From Adiantum capillus-veneris (Eukaryota; Streptophyta; Polypodiopsida; Polypodiales; Pteridaceae): 64,000 nucleotides of DNA. Position 1 is the first letter of the stretch. The number at the start of each line of letters is the position of its first letter. The stretch is from NCBI GenBank assembly GCA_014529385.2, contig CM043969.1:30911446-30975445 (forward strand), given 5' to 3'. The translations under genes and the position numbers were made by a program. The notes below the pieces were generated by a model that worked only from the letters and a program-made list of their open reading frames with translations, did not search any database and was not told the origin of the DNA. Positions 32,603 to 43,002 of this stretch are shown piece by piece.

Positions 32603-33532
32603 TGTTAGCAGCAAGCTAACGTGGACACCATTTTTCGGAGTTCTCCTTGTAAAAACAATTATTATTTTGATAAATTGGAAATATTGTAACTCCTATTTTC
32701 TTGGTAAACTTTGTAATTAATGAGCCGGGGCTACAAGCTTCCAGATTGTATCATCCATTCAATTTTCAGCTTTGGTAGAACTCCAGATTATTACTTTTGA
32801 CCACCCAAAATCCTTGGCTAAGGTATAAAGGCCAATTTTGTTAAGTTTTTTAAAAAATTTTGGATAAGAAAAACACAGTGTGAGCTAACGGCGCGCACTT
32901 CTCTCCTTCTCGCGCTTCCTACTCCCTCTTCGGTTGTCACATTGCGAATGCGTTTGTTGCATTGCAACAGTAGGTAAGAGCTCTACGCATTGACGTAAGC
33001 CATTTACAGTATTTCCTAGCTTTTGGGGTCGTCTACCCGTGGCCTAACTTCATCATAACTAGGAATTTACATTTTTAAAACAAAAACTAAGCATAGGCGG
33101 GGTATTGGGGCATTATTGCTAAGCATTTAGATGCATTTTGGGTCGAAAACGACTAGGTCAAAAATCCACTGCTTGTTAATAATCGCGATTTTGGAGCTTG
33201 ACCTAAAGTGGGGTTTGAGGGGGGTTGAGACCATAGGCATGTGTGCTTAGGTCTTATAAACTTTTCCTAGAAGTTTCGTTACATTTGGATGTCGTTTGAT
33301 GCTGTAACAGATGTGATTTGCTTGCCACGAGCGATTGGCTTTTGGTGATTTCAGTCACTTGAGTGTAGCTTGAGTTAGATGCAAGTTGTTAGTTTTTTCC
33401 GAGATATTGACAACCTCTTATAGCCTCTATGCACTAGTTGAGTCACCTTCGTCCCATGGTTTGACAAATTAATCGTGGTTCTCGTTAATACTGCAATAAG
33501 ATAGGATTGTGAGGTTAGACATACGTCCCACA
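32603..33532 (+). repeat. 3' LTR of element G (930 bp)
   Basis: Starts TGTTAGCAGCAAGC and ends GTCCCACA. It carries GGTATAAAGG (TATAAA at 32,824), absent from the 5' LTR. The rest aligns with the 5' LTR with scattered substitutions, so the insertion is not very recent. Confidence 0.92.
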
Positions 33533-34676
33533 CTCGTGGAGCTCAATAACCCATCTCATCACTGTTTCTGATATTTTTGAATTATTGAACAGTGGGGGAA
33601 GCAATGAATAACTGGTAAGAAAGTTGAATGACTTTTAAAGCAAATAGCGCCTAAATCGCCTGCAAGTATAAACCATACTTGTAGTCACCAATTCAATTTC
33701 AAAAAAAAACTCTTTCATGAGGAGTCTTCAATCTGCTAGCATAATGAAAATGCTTCATATACTGAGATTCCTTCACCCATGGTAAAAAACATAGCTCCAA
33801 TAGCATCATCTCCAACTGATGGGTTGACATAAAACTCCTTTTTCCAGTCAAGAGCTTGCATAATAGGTAACTTACTCACAACTTCTTTAACTTTATCAAA
33901 AACATCATCACACTCATGAGACCACTCCAAAGAATCATTCTTAATTGTTTGCTGCAATGGATACAATAGCTCTGATGCCAAAGGCATGAAACGAGACAGA
34001 TATTTAACTTTCTGTATGAAAGTGTCCAATTGTTTGGTATCTTTAGGGGATGGCGATAACAACAAAGCCTCCACTTTATCTGGGTCTGTTTCAATCCCAT
34101 TTTCTGAAATAACATGCCCAAGAAGCTTCACCCGTGGGGCTGTGTCAAATGACATTTTTTAGGGTTTAGCTAACCCCCACATTCATCATAACTTACAAAA
34201 GTCATTTCAAGCTTTTGAACGTGCTCTTTCCTTGAACTGTATACGCAGAAATCATCTATAAACCCTTTGACAAACTTTCCAAGGAATGGGGTAAGGACCC
34301 AATCCACTTTCCTTTCAAAATATCCTGGTCCATTTGTCAACCCAAAAGGAAGGCAACAAAAGCAAAAACAACCCCATGGCGTGATGAAAGTAGTCTTTTT
34401 TCGCTCTTCAGGAGCAAGGATAAGCTCAAAGTATCCTAAATACCCATCACAGACACTGTATCTTTCAAAACTAGCTACTGCATGTAGCAATTGATCAATA
34501 AAAGGCAAAGGGTAAGGATATTTCTTGGTCACCACATTTAATGGCTTATAATCAACACAAACTCTCCAATGTCCATCTTTCTTTGGGGTGACTACTACAG
34601 GGCTCATCCATTCAGCATTATCCACTAGCACAATGAACCGTGCACCCAAAAGCTTATCTACTTCTTCCTTTAACAC
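33533..34676 (-). pseudogene. Reverse transcriptase and RNase H start of Tat element T-minus
   Basis: From 34,676 down: LKEEVDKLLGARFI, MSPVVVTPKKDGHWRVCVDY, YSVCDGYLGYFEL (first Asp), LPFGLTNGPGYFERK and GKFVKGFIDDFCVYSSRKEH (catalytic FIDD). Then from 34,155: KLLGHVISENGIETDPDKVE and VKYLSRFMPLASELLYPL, followed by the start of RNase H (KEFYVNPSVGDDAIGAMFF). The segment 33,735-33,533 is broken but ends MRWVIELHE, which joins the sequence beyond element G at 17,625. Few stops make it the best preserved part of T-minus. Confidence 0.9.
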
Positions 34677-35989
34677 TAGAATGGTAACCTAACAGGACAT
34701 AAAAGTGTCCTTTCAGGGTTTTGGGAAAAAAATCCAAAACCATAGTAGATCCACTAATTTTGAAAAATCCTTTCATGAGCTTATAGTTCAATAACTACTA
34801 CATATGGAAAAAATGATAAACTTGTAATTTTTCTCATCCCTTGGTCACTACAAGCCTCCAAAGTTGATGGACCAGTGCATTTTGCCCAAAATAGCAATTT
34901 CTTACGGTTGATTGCATATAAATAAGAGTGGAGATTTTTGTAGGACATGAGATAAAATGCCCCATTAACTTCAATGGGTTGGTGACCAAAACATATGGTT
35001 TATTTTACCTCACTAATGTTTTTTTGGGCAAAAACAATAGGTACAAAAAAGTTGCATTTTTGCCATTCTGCGGACCTATCATCAAGTTTCTATAGTCACG
35101 CTCAATACAGATACTATATACATGTTTTCTTAGTTCCCTTTGGGCCTCTGGATTCAAGAGGAGCCATGGAGCATGTCAAAAGGATAATGGATCTCTTACA
35201 AATGGAACCTTGGGGACAATGATAAAGTGCTAAATACAACAAACATGAAAAAACTGGGTTTAGCATTATGACCTGTAGAAAACCATAGAAACTACTCAAT
35301 ATCTAGCCAAGTTTGTAGTCTATGATTAGATATGGTTACTACCTACAAAATACACACAATTGACCTAAGGAACTAGCAATATTGAGAAAGTTATACTTAC
35401 AATGTATCGTATTCTTCAACAAAATAAAAAAACTCAACCATCATCATATACTATGCTATATAGCATATTAGGCCCCCCAAAACTCAAGGAAGATTAGCTT
35501 TATGTTATACATTACACTTACACAATCAAAATTGAATTTGGATATCAAGAAAGCCACCAAAAAAATCATAAAAGTGCTAATTTTGGCCAAAAAACAAGAT
35601 TATGCAATTCTTGTAAATTGGTCATAACTTTCAATTTTAACACTCAGCTCTCCCTACAAGCATCAAAACATGTTGAGAACTATGAAGGCCTAACCTCTAG
35701 CCATCTAAACCTCACAAACATGAAATTTAGAGTGGTATAGTTGCCAAAAATAAAATAAAAAAACCAAAAACAGGACCCGTTTTTTCACACAGTTTAGGTT
35801 CAAAAATGTTGTGCAAGAGTAAGGTTAATGGTGAGATTGATACTCAAAAAAAAATGCTAAGTTTTTTTTAGCTCATAAGGCAACTTTGTGGATATATAGC
35901 ACCTAGAAATTCATTTTCATACTCTTCAAATAATTCAAGCAAAATGGTCACTTAACAAGACACAAAAGTGTCCTGTTACCATTCTAGTG
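34674..35989. mobile_element. Non-autonomous DNA transposon, 1.3 kb, CACTAG...CTAGTG ends
   Basis: The sequence interrupts T-minus between its protease linker and RT. Its ends are inverted repeats CACTAGAATGGTAAC, and just inside each lies a GGACA...TGTCC hairpin. The flanks are T-TTAA on the left and TTAA-A on the right. The uninterrupted host would read CTTCCTTTAAAGC, so the duplicated target is TTAA, or TA if the element is taken as ACACTAG...CTAGTGT. The T-minus frame (EQMNAL to KEEVDKLL) is restored by removing it. No transposase frame is present. Superfamily is uncertain: the TTAA target recalls piggyBac, TA recalls Tc1/mariner, and the CACTA start is perhaps fortuitous. Confidence 0.82.
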
Positions 35990-36624
35990 TTAAAGCATTC
36001 ATTTGTTCCTTACCCATCCTTCTTAATTTTTGCCGTATTGGGTTTACTCCTTCAACTAGATCAATCTTTACACGATCCCCAACAAAACCCCTTATTTCTT
36101 GATATGAAGTAATGAAAAGATTTGGAAACCTATTCAACAATTCTAAGTACTCCTTTCTTTCTCCTTGTGTCAAATTAGTACTGAACATATTTTGAATCAA
36201 CTCTTTCTTCACTGGTAGTTCCTGTTTTGGTTGCATCAATTCTTTAAGTTGCGCTAAACAGCTTGAAGCATTTATACTCCCTGATATTTGCAACACTTTA
36301 CTCATTTCTTTTTGTTCATCCAACAACAAGAATGACACTTCACCCTCATCATTGGAACTCGAAGTAATGCTACTTTTTGATTCTTCAGAACTATCATCAT
36401 TAGTAGTTTTGGACTCATCATTCTCACTCACATCTTCAAGTGCCATAGGTTGTTTGGTAGTCATATCAAACACTTTCTTTCACCCTTCTTGCCATGCACA
36501 CGAATTGTGCCCTTGCCCCAATCTTCCACGGCACCAACATCTCTCAACCAAGGTCATCCCAAAATGAGAGGAAAGGCCCCCAGACTAGCTTCCGTAACGT
36601 GAAAATTCACCGTAACGTTCACAT
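35976..36624 (-). pseudogene. Protease end and linker of Tat element T-minus
   Basis: From 36,624 down: FHVTEASLGAFPLILG then PWLRDVGAVEDWGKGTIRV, the C-terminal part of a retropepsin, then an acidic Ser-rich linker (36,473 on; 165 codons) leading into NMFSTNLTQGERKEYLELLN and RQKLRRMGKEQMNAL, the usual approach to RT. The catalytic DTG part is missing, because an LTR of element Y starts at 36,625. The last residues before 35,976 belong to the inserted DNA transposon. Confidence 0.82.
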
Positions 36625-37084
36625 TGTCGGGGGATATGTGTTTGAAACTTGAGCCAGGTCAGAGCCAGGTCAGCGTCGGGCTACTAGGGCTGTGGAAAAT
36701 TTGAGAGCCAAGAATTTCCGCACCGCACAACACAATAATTACTAGATACTTGGTAATTGGCTTGGAAACTGGTAACATTGACAAAATTGACGCACAATTA
36801 CAAAGCAGTGTCGTTAAGGACACCATTAATTAATGCAAATGATGGTTTAGGAGTTTAAGCTCCTCTTATAAATTACCTCAGGCAGTTAACGGCTCCATTA
36901 ACTAATTTAAGCTGTCGTCGCTGATGAGCAAAAATCCTACTCTACCGGTTTCCCTTCTTGCTAGCAAAATTCCTTGTATCTGCTATTCACTTTCCCTCAA
37001 AGACAGATCCTTGATTTTTTGGCCTCTTTCTCTAGCTCAACTTCAACCCTTCTTCTTGCCCCTTCTCTAGGTCGAGAACGAGAG

Positions 37085-37143
<59 letters not shown>

Positions 37144-38643
37144 GATTGCCCCCTTCCTTTACTAACTAAGTACAAGAGAGAGATATCCTTGCTTTGCCGG
37201 CCTCTTTCTCTAGCTCGGCTTCGAATCATCTTCTTGCCCCTTCTCTAGCTTGAGAACAAGAGAGAGAGTTTCTTGTGTTGCAAGAGAGAGAGAGAGAGAA
37301 AGAGAGAGAGATTGCCTTGTCTAAGCTTCGAGAGAGAGAAAGCTCTTCTCTTGTCCAAGCTTCAAGAGAGAGAGGGCTCGAGATTGCCTTCCAAGCTTCG
37401 AGCACCCCTTCTTCTTGCTCGTTTTCTCTCTCCAAAACACTTCCTTGCATGCAATAGAATCCCCTTCATGAAAAATAAAAAATCTATTTATAACCTCTTC
37501 CTCCCTTAGCAATGACAATGTCGTCGTTGCTAGGGAGGCATAAAAACTGCCCCTGCTGATGTGGCAGCCTGAATCTCGACCAACACAAAAATTAGCGGGA
37601 GTTATGCCGAAAAGGGGCGCCTTGACCTCTTGAACTCCTCACTGCCACGAGCTCATCCGAGCACTCTGCTGGCAAGCGGGAGTAAAAGAAGCTCCCGCCA
37701 CGCTGGTGTTTCTGTTGCACGATGCCATGCCCCCCTTTTTTTCTTTTCCTCCATACTTAAGCCCTTAATTGCTTCATTGGCCATGCCCTTTCAACTTTGG
37801 GCGGCCATTCGCCATGACCCTTCAGCCTTGGGCGGCCACTTAATTCAAGAGCACCACCTTTGGGCATACATATCGACCAACGCAACTCCTCCATGACATC
37901 ATTTCTCAACGTCCCCTGACTAGCAATATCACGGTGAATTCTGTTGCCATCTTGTGTGTCGAATGCCACCACAACCTTCGGGATGCAAGTATAAGTGATT
38001 GCATTTGGTGAAAGACCTTCCCTTGCATTTTGTTAAAACAGTCGGTATTTCTAAGCTGCAACCCTTCGACGTAATCTGCAATCGTTGCATTCCAAAACCT
38101 GGACGGAAGACAAAAACTCCCAGATGAGACACCAACCAAGCCGATCGGACCAGTACGGAACCGACCCCCGATGAATCTTTAACGGCCAATATCTTGGCGG
38201 CCGGACCTCCGATCATTCACTGATCTAAAAAGAATAACGCTCTCCACAAAGTGAGCACTTAAAGCCCATGCATTCATTTCATTTTTGTCCCCTCAGCTGC
38301 AGTTGCCCAGTCTTGTATGGATCTACAATCGACTTAAACTTCGAACGGCCATAACTTTTGCACCAGAGCTCCAATCGTCAAGCCGTAAAGACAAGCCGAT
38401 AGAGCACTTCAATCACTACGGTTCTAGATCATAAGATCCCATCTATGCTCACTTCAATCATAGTCCTTTTTAGAATCATTAAGGGATGTTTTGGCCCTTT
38501 TAGCCCTATTTCATATACACTCAGCATTAAACTTGGCCTGTTACCAGGACCTAAACACTATGCATTAATCATGTAATCTTCAAAAAAATTTGATGTGCAT
38601 TTTTTTGACATCTTTCTTAGTATGGGAGCAGGGTTGCATGACA
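36625..38643 (-). mobile_element. LTR1, 3' LTR of gypsy element Y (2.0 kb)
   Basis: On the minus strand it starts TGTCATGCAACCCTGCTCCC and ends ATATCCCCCGACA. It is homologous to LTR2 (55,767-57,901) and LTR3 (46,276-47,200). A purine-rich CAGAGGGGTTGGA tract precedes it on the minus strand, so it is the 3' LTR. Inside are GA/CT-rich tracts (37,088-37,135), a hairpin CTCCCTTAGCAA/TTGCTAGGGAG (37,499-37,537) and an antisense PPR segment. It is inserted in the T-minus protease; the far side of Y is not preserved. Confidence 0.88.
37880..38097 (-). pseudogene. Pentatricopeptide-repeat gene fragment inside LTR1
   Basis: The minus strand reads RFWNATIADYVEGLQ, then FNKMQ. After a frameshift it continues REGLSPNAITYTCIP and NRIHRDIASQGTLRNDVM. 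These fit one PLS-type PPR unit (SWNAMIxGY, EALxLFxxM, PNxxTFxxxLKAC) and the start of the next L motif with its IH...G.....V block. PLS PPR proteins edit organelle RNA. The frame is broken and some parts are missing. The PPR similarity begins right at the shared LTR string CCAGGTTTTGG. Confidence 0.7.
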
Positions 38644-38656
38644 TCCAACCCCTCTG
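38644..38656 (-). promoter_or_regulatory. Polypurine tract of element Y
   Basis: The minus strand CAGAGGGGTTGGA lies directly before the TG of LTR1. Confidence 0.6.
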
Positions 38657-38687
38657 AACCTGCACAACCTCCGGTCTGTGCCAACCT

Positions 38688-39873
38688 CACTTATGAAGCA
38701 TCATCAGACGCATCGTCTAATGCATACATAACACTATCTTCAGGAGGTTGATTTGTGTGGAAATATCCAATATTAATCTCACCATCTCGTTGCTTAAACA
38801 ACTTAACTCTTTTCCCTGCAATAGGCACCTTGAGCTCAATGCCATCAAGCTCGCATAACTTGTAGGTCGCATGATCATAAACATGAAGTACTACATATGG
38901 TCCAAACCATCGTTTAACCATCTTCCTCATAGCAGTGTACTGATTTTGCAGGCTACTGCCATATACAAGGACCCAATCCCATATTTAATAGCATGAGATC
39001 GTATTATGTGCTTGCTATCAAATGCTGCTTTATTTTTCAAACTTACTTCCTTAAGAGTTACCTTAGCCTATTCAATATCTTCCTGACGCCTTTCAAGTTG
39101 GAAAATGTGCAATGCAAGCAAATCTTTTGTAGACATACCTTCTTCCCATGGAAATAACCGCTTCCTCTGCAGGCATAATGGGTTTTTGACCGTACATTAG
39201 CTCAAATGGCATCAAACTTGTAACATAATTATGTGTAGTTCGATCAGCCCATAAAGCATATGGTAGGAGTTTAGGCCAATCACCAATATGTCCCTGGCAT
39301 GCCTTTGCTAAAGCTTTAACAATAGGTGGATTACCTCTTTCACTTTTATCATTACCCTTTGGATTGTATGCTATAGTGAGAGCCAATTTAATGCCCAAGT
39401 GAGCAAAGAAATTCCAAGCTTCATCTGCATCCAGCTCTCATCTATCAACATTAATTCTACCAACATATCCATACCTAGAAATAACATCCTCAAGCAAAAA
39501 CTTGCATACAGAAGTGGTAGCTTTAGTACATAGAGCTCTCCCTTCCACCTGATTAGTAAGATCCTCTCTGGAAAGAACAATATACCACATTTTCCAAACA
39601 CCTACTGCCATGGTAATTAGGTCCACCACCCACTTGTAGTGCATAGCCAGTGAATAGGTAAGATGCAATCCTTCTGGATGTCGCACATTAGAGTACTGTT
39701 GGCATATTAAGCTTGTCTCCACAAATTGAGCCACATTTTTATACATACCTTTTCACTAGTAACAATCCTTAATCTTGACCAAAGTTGCCTAGACCCCTGT
39801 GTCCAACCCATAACTTTCATGAAATTCTTTAATAACCTGCAGTTGAGTTGCTTTATCACAAACAACCCATTGT
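38688..39873 (-). pseudogene. Integrase of gypsy element Y
   Basis: From 39,873 down: QVIKEFHES (start of the zinc finger), FVETSLICQQYSNVRHPEGL, HYKWVVDLITMAVGVWKMWY (first Asp in VVDL), LSREDLTNQVEGRAL, RYGYVGRINVDR with a stop just after the second Asp, LTIAYNPKGNDKSERGNPP (catalytic Glu), WADRTTHNYVTSLMPFELMY, and the C-terminal KRWFGPYVVLHVYDHATYKL. The motifs differ from Tat and chromovirus integrases. It is the same family as element X. A few stops and frameshifts are present. It is cut at 39,873 by a fold-back repeat; the rest of Y is missing. Confidence 0.85.
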
Positions 39874-39874
39874 G

Positions 39875-40156
39875 GTGCTTTGTGGGAAAGCTCTATGGCT
39901 TGCCATATTGCCAAACGGATTTCCATTGTGTTATTTTCAGGTCCACTTAGCTATTTTAGGACTTGAAAACTGCTCGCAGACATATAAACAACACAATGGC
40001 GAGCCGTTGGCAATATGGAAAGCCATAGATCTTGCCCACAATGCATATGCATTGTGGGTAAGCTTTATGGCTTGCCATACTCACAAACAGATCACCATTG
40101 TGTTATTTTTAATATGCATTGTGGGTAAAATCTATGGCTTTCCATATTGCGGAACG
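39875..40156. repeat. Fold-back array of a 55-65 bp unit in alternating orientation
   Basis: Unit copies (GCATTGTGGGYAAG, CTATGGCTTKCCATATTGCC, CCATTGTGTTATTTT) lie at 39,878-39,937 (plus), 39,991-40,045 (minus), 40,046-40,110 (plus) and 40,112-40,156 (plus, partial). At 40,035-40,058 the junction of two copies forms a perfect 24-nt palindrome (CCCACAATGCAT and its complement). It marks the truncation point of Y. Confidence 0.85.
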
Positions 40157-40157
40157 T

Positions 40158-40286
40158 ACCTTAAACTAACCTAAACTAACGTAGCTTAACCTAACCTAGC
40201 CTAACATAACCTAGTGTAGCTTAACTTAACTTAGCCTAATGTATAAAATAACCTAATCTGACCTAACCTAATGTAGCTTAACCGCA
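40158..40286. repeat. CTAACC/CTTAACCTA-type degenerate array
   Basis: Short units CTAACCTAA, CTTAACTTA and GTAGCTTAACC repeat across about 130 bp, ending exactly where T-plus LTR homology begins. It resembles a degenerate telomere-like minisatellite. Confidence 0.75.
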
Positions 40287-41548
40287 CCCTCGTGGAAGTC
40301 AAAATTTGTTTCTACACTATCACTCACTTTCACTAGATATTGTCTTGCTTGCATATTTTCCTCTTTCACCCAAAAGAAAAAAAGATCCTCCTATCATGAT
40401 ATTCCTTCATGGGTCCTGCACATATTTTTTTCCATACACCATGTGCTCATAAAGACAAGGGCTAGGAAAAATCCAAGCACTAGGTCTATCATGTGCAATT
40501 GTTTTTTATTCTTCAAAATTCATCATCCATGCATGTGGCAAGGGCCATTTGGATTTCTAAAGTCATGGCATGGCTCATGGGGGACTCACCTTTGGATGTA
40601 TAAGGAGAATCCAACAAAAAAGGGTTCCACATAAGCACCTTGGGAGTCCCACAATACACAGCGTTTTGGGAACATTTTGGCACCCTTCTATCATCCGAAT
40701 CATCAAAAGTTGTCAACATACAAAATGAATCTCGTGAGCTGAATTATTTAACATAAATATTCCAACATTTTTGGAGAAAAGCACGAATTTTGGTGAATTG
40801 TTTGGTGCGACCCAGTTTTCCCACTCTATGCACACAAGGATCCTCTCACTCTTCTCTCACATTTTCACACTCCCACCCACATACACACTCATCCCTCTCC
40901 ATCATCCTTTCAAATGTACAGATTTCCATGACCTCTCACCTTCTTCACCATCTCTCCTTCCCCTCTTACCACCATAGACTTCTACATACACATATGCTCT
41001 CATACCACTCTCTACTACCCCCAAATTACAATTTCATGTTAACTTCTCTAAAAGGCATGAATTTTTAGCACTTTATCCTTGCATAACCTCTGAAAATCAA
41101 AGTTTTTTCATGAATAATCCTCATCTTCATCGCGGAGATCAACCGTGAAGGCGGCGTAAGAAGCAGAAGTAGAAGAAGAAGAAGAACCGGCGGTCATTTT
41201 CATAAGGGTGAGTCCATAATTCTTAGAGGTTTCATCAATCTCAAGATCTCATCCACCTCATTCACCCTTGGTTTCTCGACAATAAAGTCACTATCACTTT
41301 TGTAAATATGCCACATTTTCTAGTGATCACTAACAACTAACCCTTCTTGTAAATTTCACCCTCTACTATCGACTAGAGTAGGCACCTCCAAGTTACTCAT
41401 CTTACTCCCAATAACTCTCCCCCTTGAGCCCACATCCATGTGGCTTAAGGGATAAGGAAGACCCACTCCCATTTTAAAAAATCAAAATATTTCCTAATCT
41501 CTTGTTTTGTCAATAAAATTCTAATCCTAATCAAAGCCTTCAAAAACC

Positions 41549-41556
41549 TATAAATA
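41549..41556 (+). promoter_or_regulatory. TATA box of the T-plus 5' LTR
   Basis: CCTATAAATAGAACC is a textbook plant TATA box. Transcription would be expected to begin about 30 bp downstream, near 41,585-41,590. Confidence 0.7.
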
Positions 41557-42062
41557 GAACCCATCTCTCCTTGTAAAAGGCATCTCTACACCATTGCACA
41601 CTAGATTGAGCATAGCACACGCCAGTTCTATCTGGGGTGTAAGGAGAGAGAAAGATTTCTATACACCATCACTTTGGTGCATAGAAAAGTTTGAGCTAGT
41701 TGAGTGAGTGCGAGTAGAAGATATCTTTCTACCATTGTTGTATCTACCCCAACATCAATGAATTGGTAGTTTTGGGTACAATTTCATGTCCAAAGGCTCA
41801 TGCTTCTCCTCCAATTTGGTTTGGCAAACTCGTTCAGCTTCATAAGGTGACTTTTTTCATTGAAGGTTGTTGTTTTGTTGCTTGTCCATGTGATTCATTG
41901 GCTACTATTTGTTGGCTACCATTCTAAAAGGGTGGATGGTGAGAGGGCTCCCATAACCCTAAGACAATGTGCTAGTGATGCTATAACCAAATCTTGTCAC
42001 TTGAATCCTCAAGCTCTAGATGTTTTCTTGGACAAATCATAAGGTTGAAGCTAATTTGTACA

Positions 42063-42065
<3 letters not shown>

Positions 42066-42137
<72 letters not shown>
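42066..42137. repeat. (CT)36 microsatellite
   Basis: A pure CT run of about 72 bp lies in the transcribed part of the T-plus 5' LTR. Confidence 0.97.
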
Positions 42138-42140
<3 letters not shown>

Positions 42141-42402
42141 TTTTAGTGCGTGAGAGTGTTCCATTGGTGTTAGGGTTAGTGTAAAGTCCTTACTTAATTT
42201 TGGGTTGCTCTAACGATTCTCCCTTTTTTTTTGCATCGTAGTTCACTTTTAAACTAGGTGGTGCCCCTTGTGTAGTTGGGTTTTGGATGTGGGTTTGTTG
42301 TTTTGTTGTTCTTGTGGTTGCCCCAGCTCCAATTGAGCAACACGGGAGCCTTCAGGGGTGTTTAGAGGTCGGCTTTCTTGTTGCCCGCCTTGCACCGCCT
42401 CA

Positions 42403-42420
42403 ATTTTGGTGCCCCCACGG
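42403..42420 (+). promoter_or_regulatory. Possible primer binding site of T-plus
   Basis: TTTTGGTGCCCCCACGG resembles the TTTGGCGCCCACCG type of primer site used by several Tat/Ogre elements. The match is partial. Confidence 0.35.
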
Positions 42421-42941
42421 AGGACGGCTTGTGTATTTTTGTGTAGGATCAATCTTTAGCATAGTCAAGAAGTTTGCATGAATCACAAGAATTTTTATGA
42501 TCCCTTCATTCCCATTGCAAGGCAAAAGGCACACATAATTGTTAGTACTAAGTTGCAATTTCAACGTGTAATTCATAGAATTTTAGGTCCTCTTAGGTTG
42601 GTTGATAAACGATTCAGTAAATCCTTTTATTTTGCCTCTCATTAGGTACGACCTTAGTCTGGACGTCTATATTTTTGTTTTGTTCATGCATAGACCATGG
42701 ATAATGGCCCAGGAATAGAGGTTTTCCCCTTCCATTTCACTCCACACATTAGAGTAAACACTGCAATTAGTAGAAAAATCCATTTTCAACAACGTATGGT
42801 GTTCATGTTTGGTGCCCAAAGAGTAAGAGAAATTCTCGCATCACCAAACCCTGTCATCCTACCTCTTATTGATTATCATAGTTCATTTGATGTGAATATT
42901 TTTATTTTTTTGTAGAATCGATTGCAATTTAGAAAATATTA
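42421..42941 (+). other. Leader of T-plus
   Basis: Untranslated leader. A 73-codon frame at 42,697-42,915 (MDNGPGIEVFPFHF...) might be a short leader peptide, but I know no such protein. Part of this leader (about 42,780-42,880) recurs near 4.9 kb. Confidence 0.4.
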
Positions 42942-43002
42942 TTGTGTAAATCTTTTAAAGAAAGAAAAAACAAAAACGTATGTTACTTTGAAATCAATTC
43001 AA

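Larger units (their letters stand above)
17626..33532 (+). mobile_element. Gypsy element G, 15.9 kb, two LTRs, 5-bp TSD
   Basis: This is a complete-length LTR retrotransposon inserted in T-minus. Both LTRs start TGTTAGCAGCAAGCTAAC and end CCCACA. The 5' LTR is followed by a tRNA-Asp-type primer site, and the 3' LTR is preceded by a purine tract. The flanks are CTCAT (17,621-17,625) and CTCGT (33,533-33,537), a 5-bp duplication with one transition. Across the insertion the T-minus RNase H frame joins WVIELHEF to FQFTV. Domain order is gag, protease, RT, RNase H, integrase, a second protease-like segment, then a long coiled-coil frame. Most of gag-pol is broken by stops and frameshifts. A fragment of the same family lies at 1.43-2.97 kb. 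Confidence 0.92.
40287..42400 (+). mobile_element. 5' LTR of Tat element T-plus (start truncated)
   Basis: From GCACCCTCGTGGAAGTC (40,287) to about 41,490 it matches 60,306-61,790 downstream of T-plus integrase at high identity, so the two are its LTRs. The first about 400 bp of the LTR (compare 59,900-60,305) are missing and replaced by the CTAACC array. Beyond 41,490 only this copy continues, with a TATA box (41,549), a (CT)36 tract and a possible end at CCTCA (about 42,399) before a GGTGCCCCCACGG primer-site candidate. The end point is uncertain. The many open frames in it are not genes. Confidence 0.75.

Noticed and set aside
34674-35989. Assignment of the 1.3-kb element to CAC-type (CACTA) transposons on its first bases
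   Set aside because: The duplicated target is TTAA or TA rather than 3 bp, and the CACTACAAGA consensus and GCGACG subterminal repeats are absent.
37030-37510. Several frames on both strands in the GA/CT-rich part of LTR1
   Set aside because: Low-complexity translations of (GA)n within an LTR; no conserved domain.
40443-41068. Matching plus-strand frames at 40.4-41.1 kb and 60.3-61.2 kb as conserved genes
   Set aside because: They are the same sequence in the two LTRs of T-plus; identity comes from LTR duplication.
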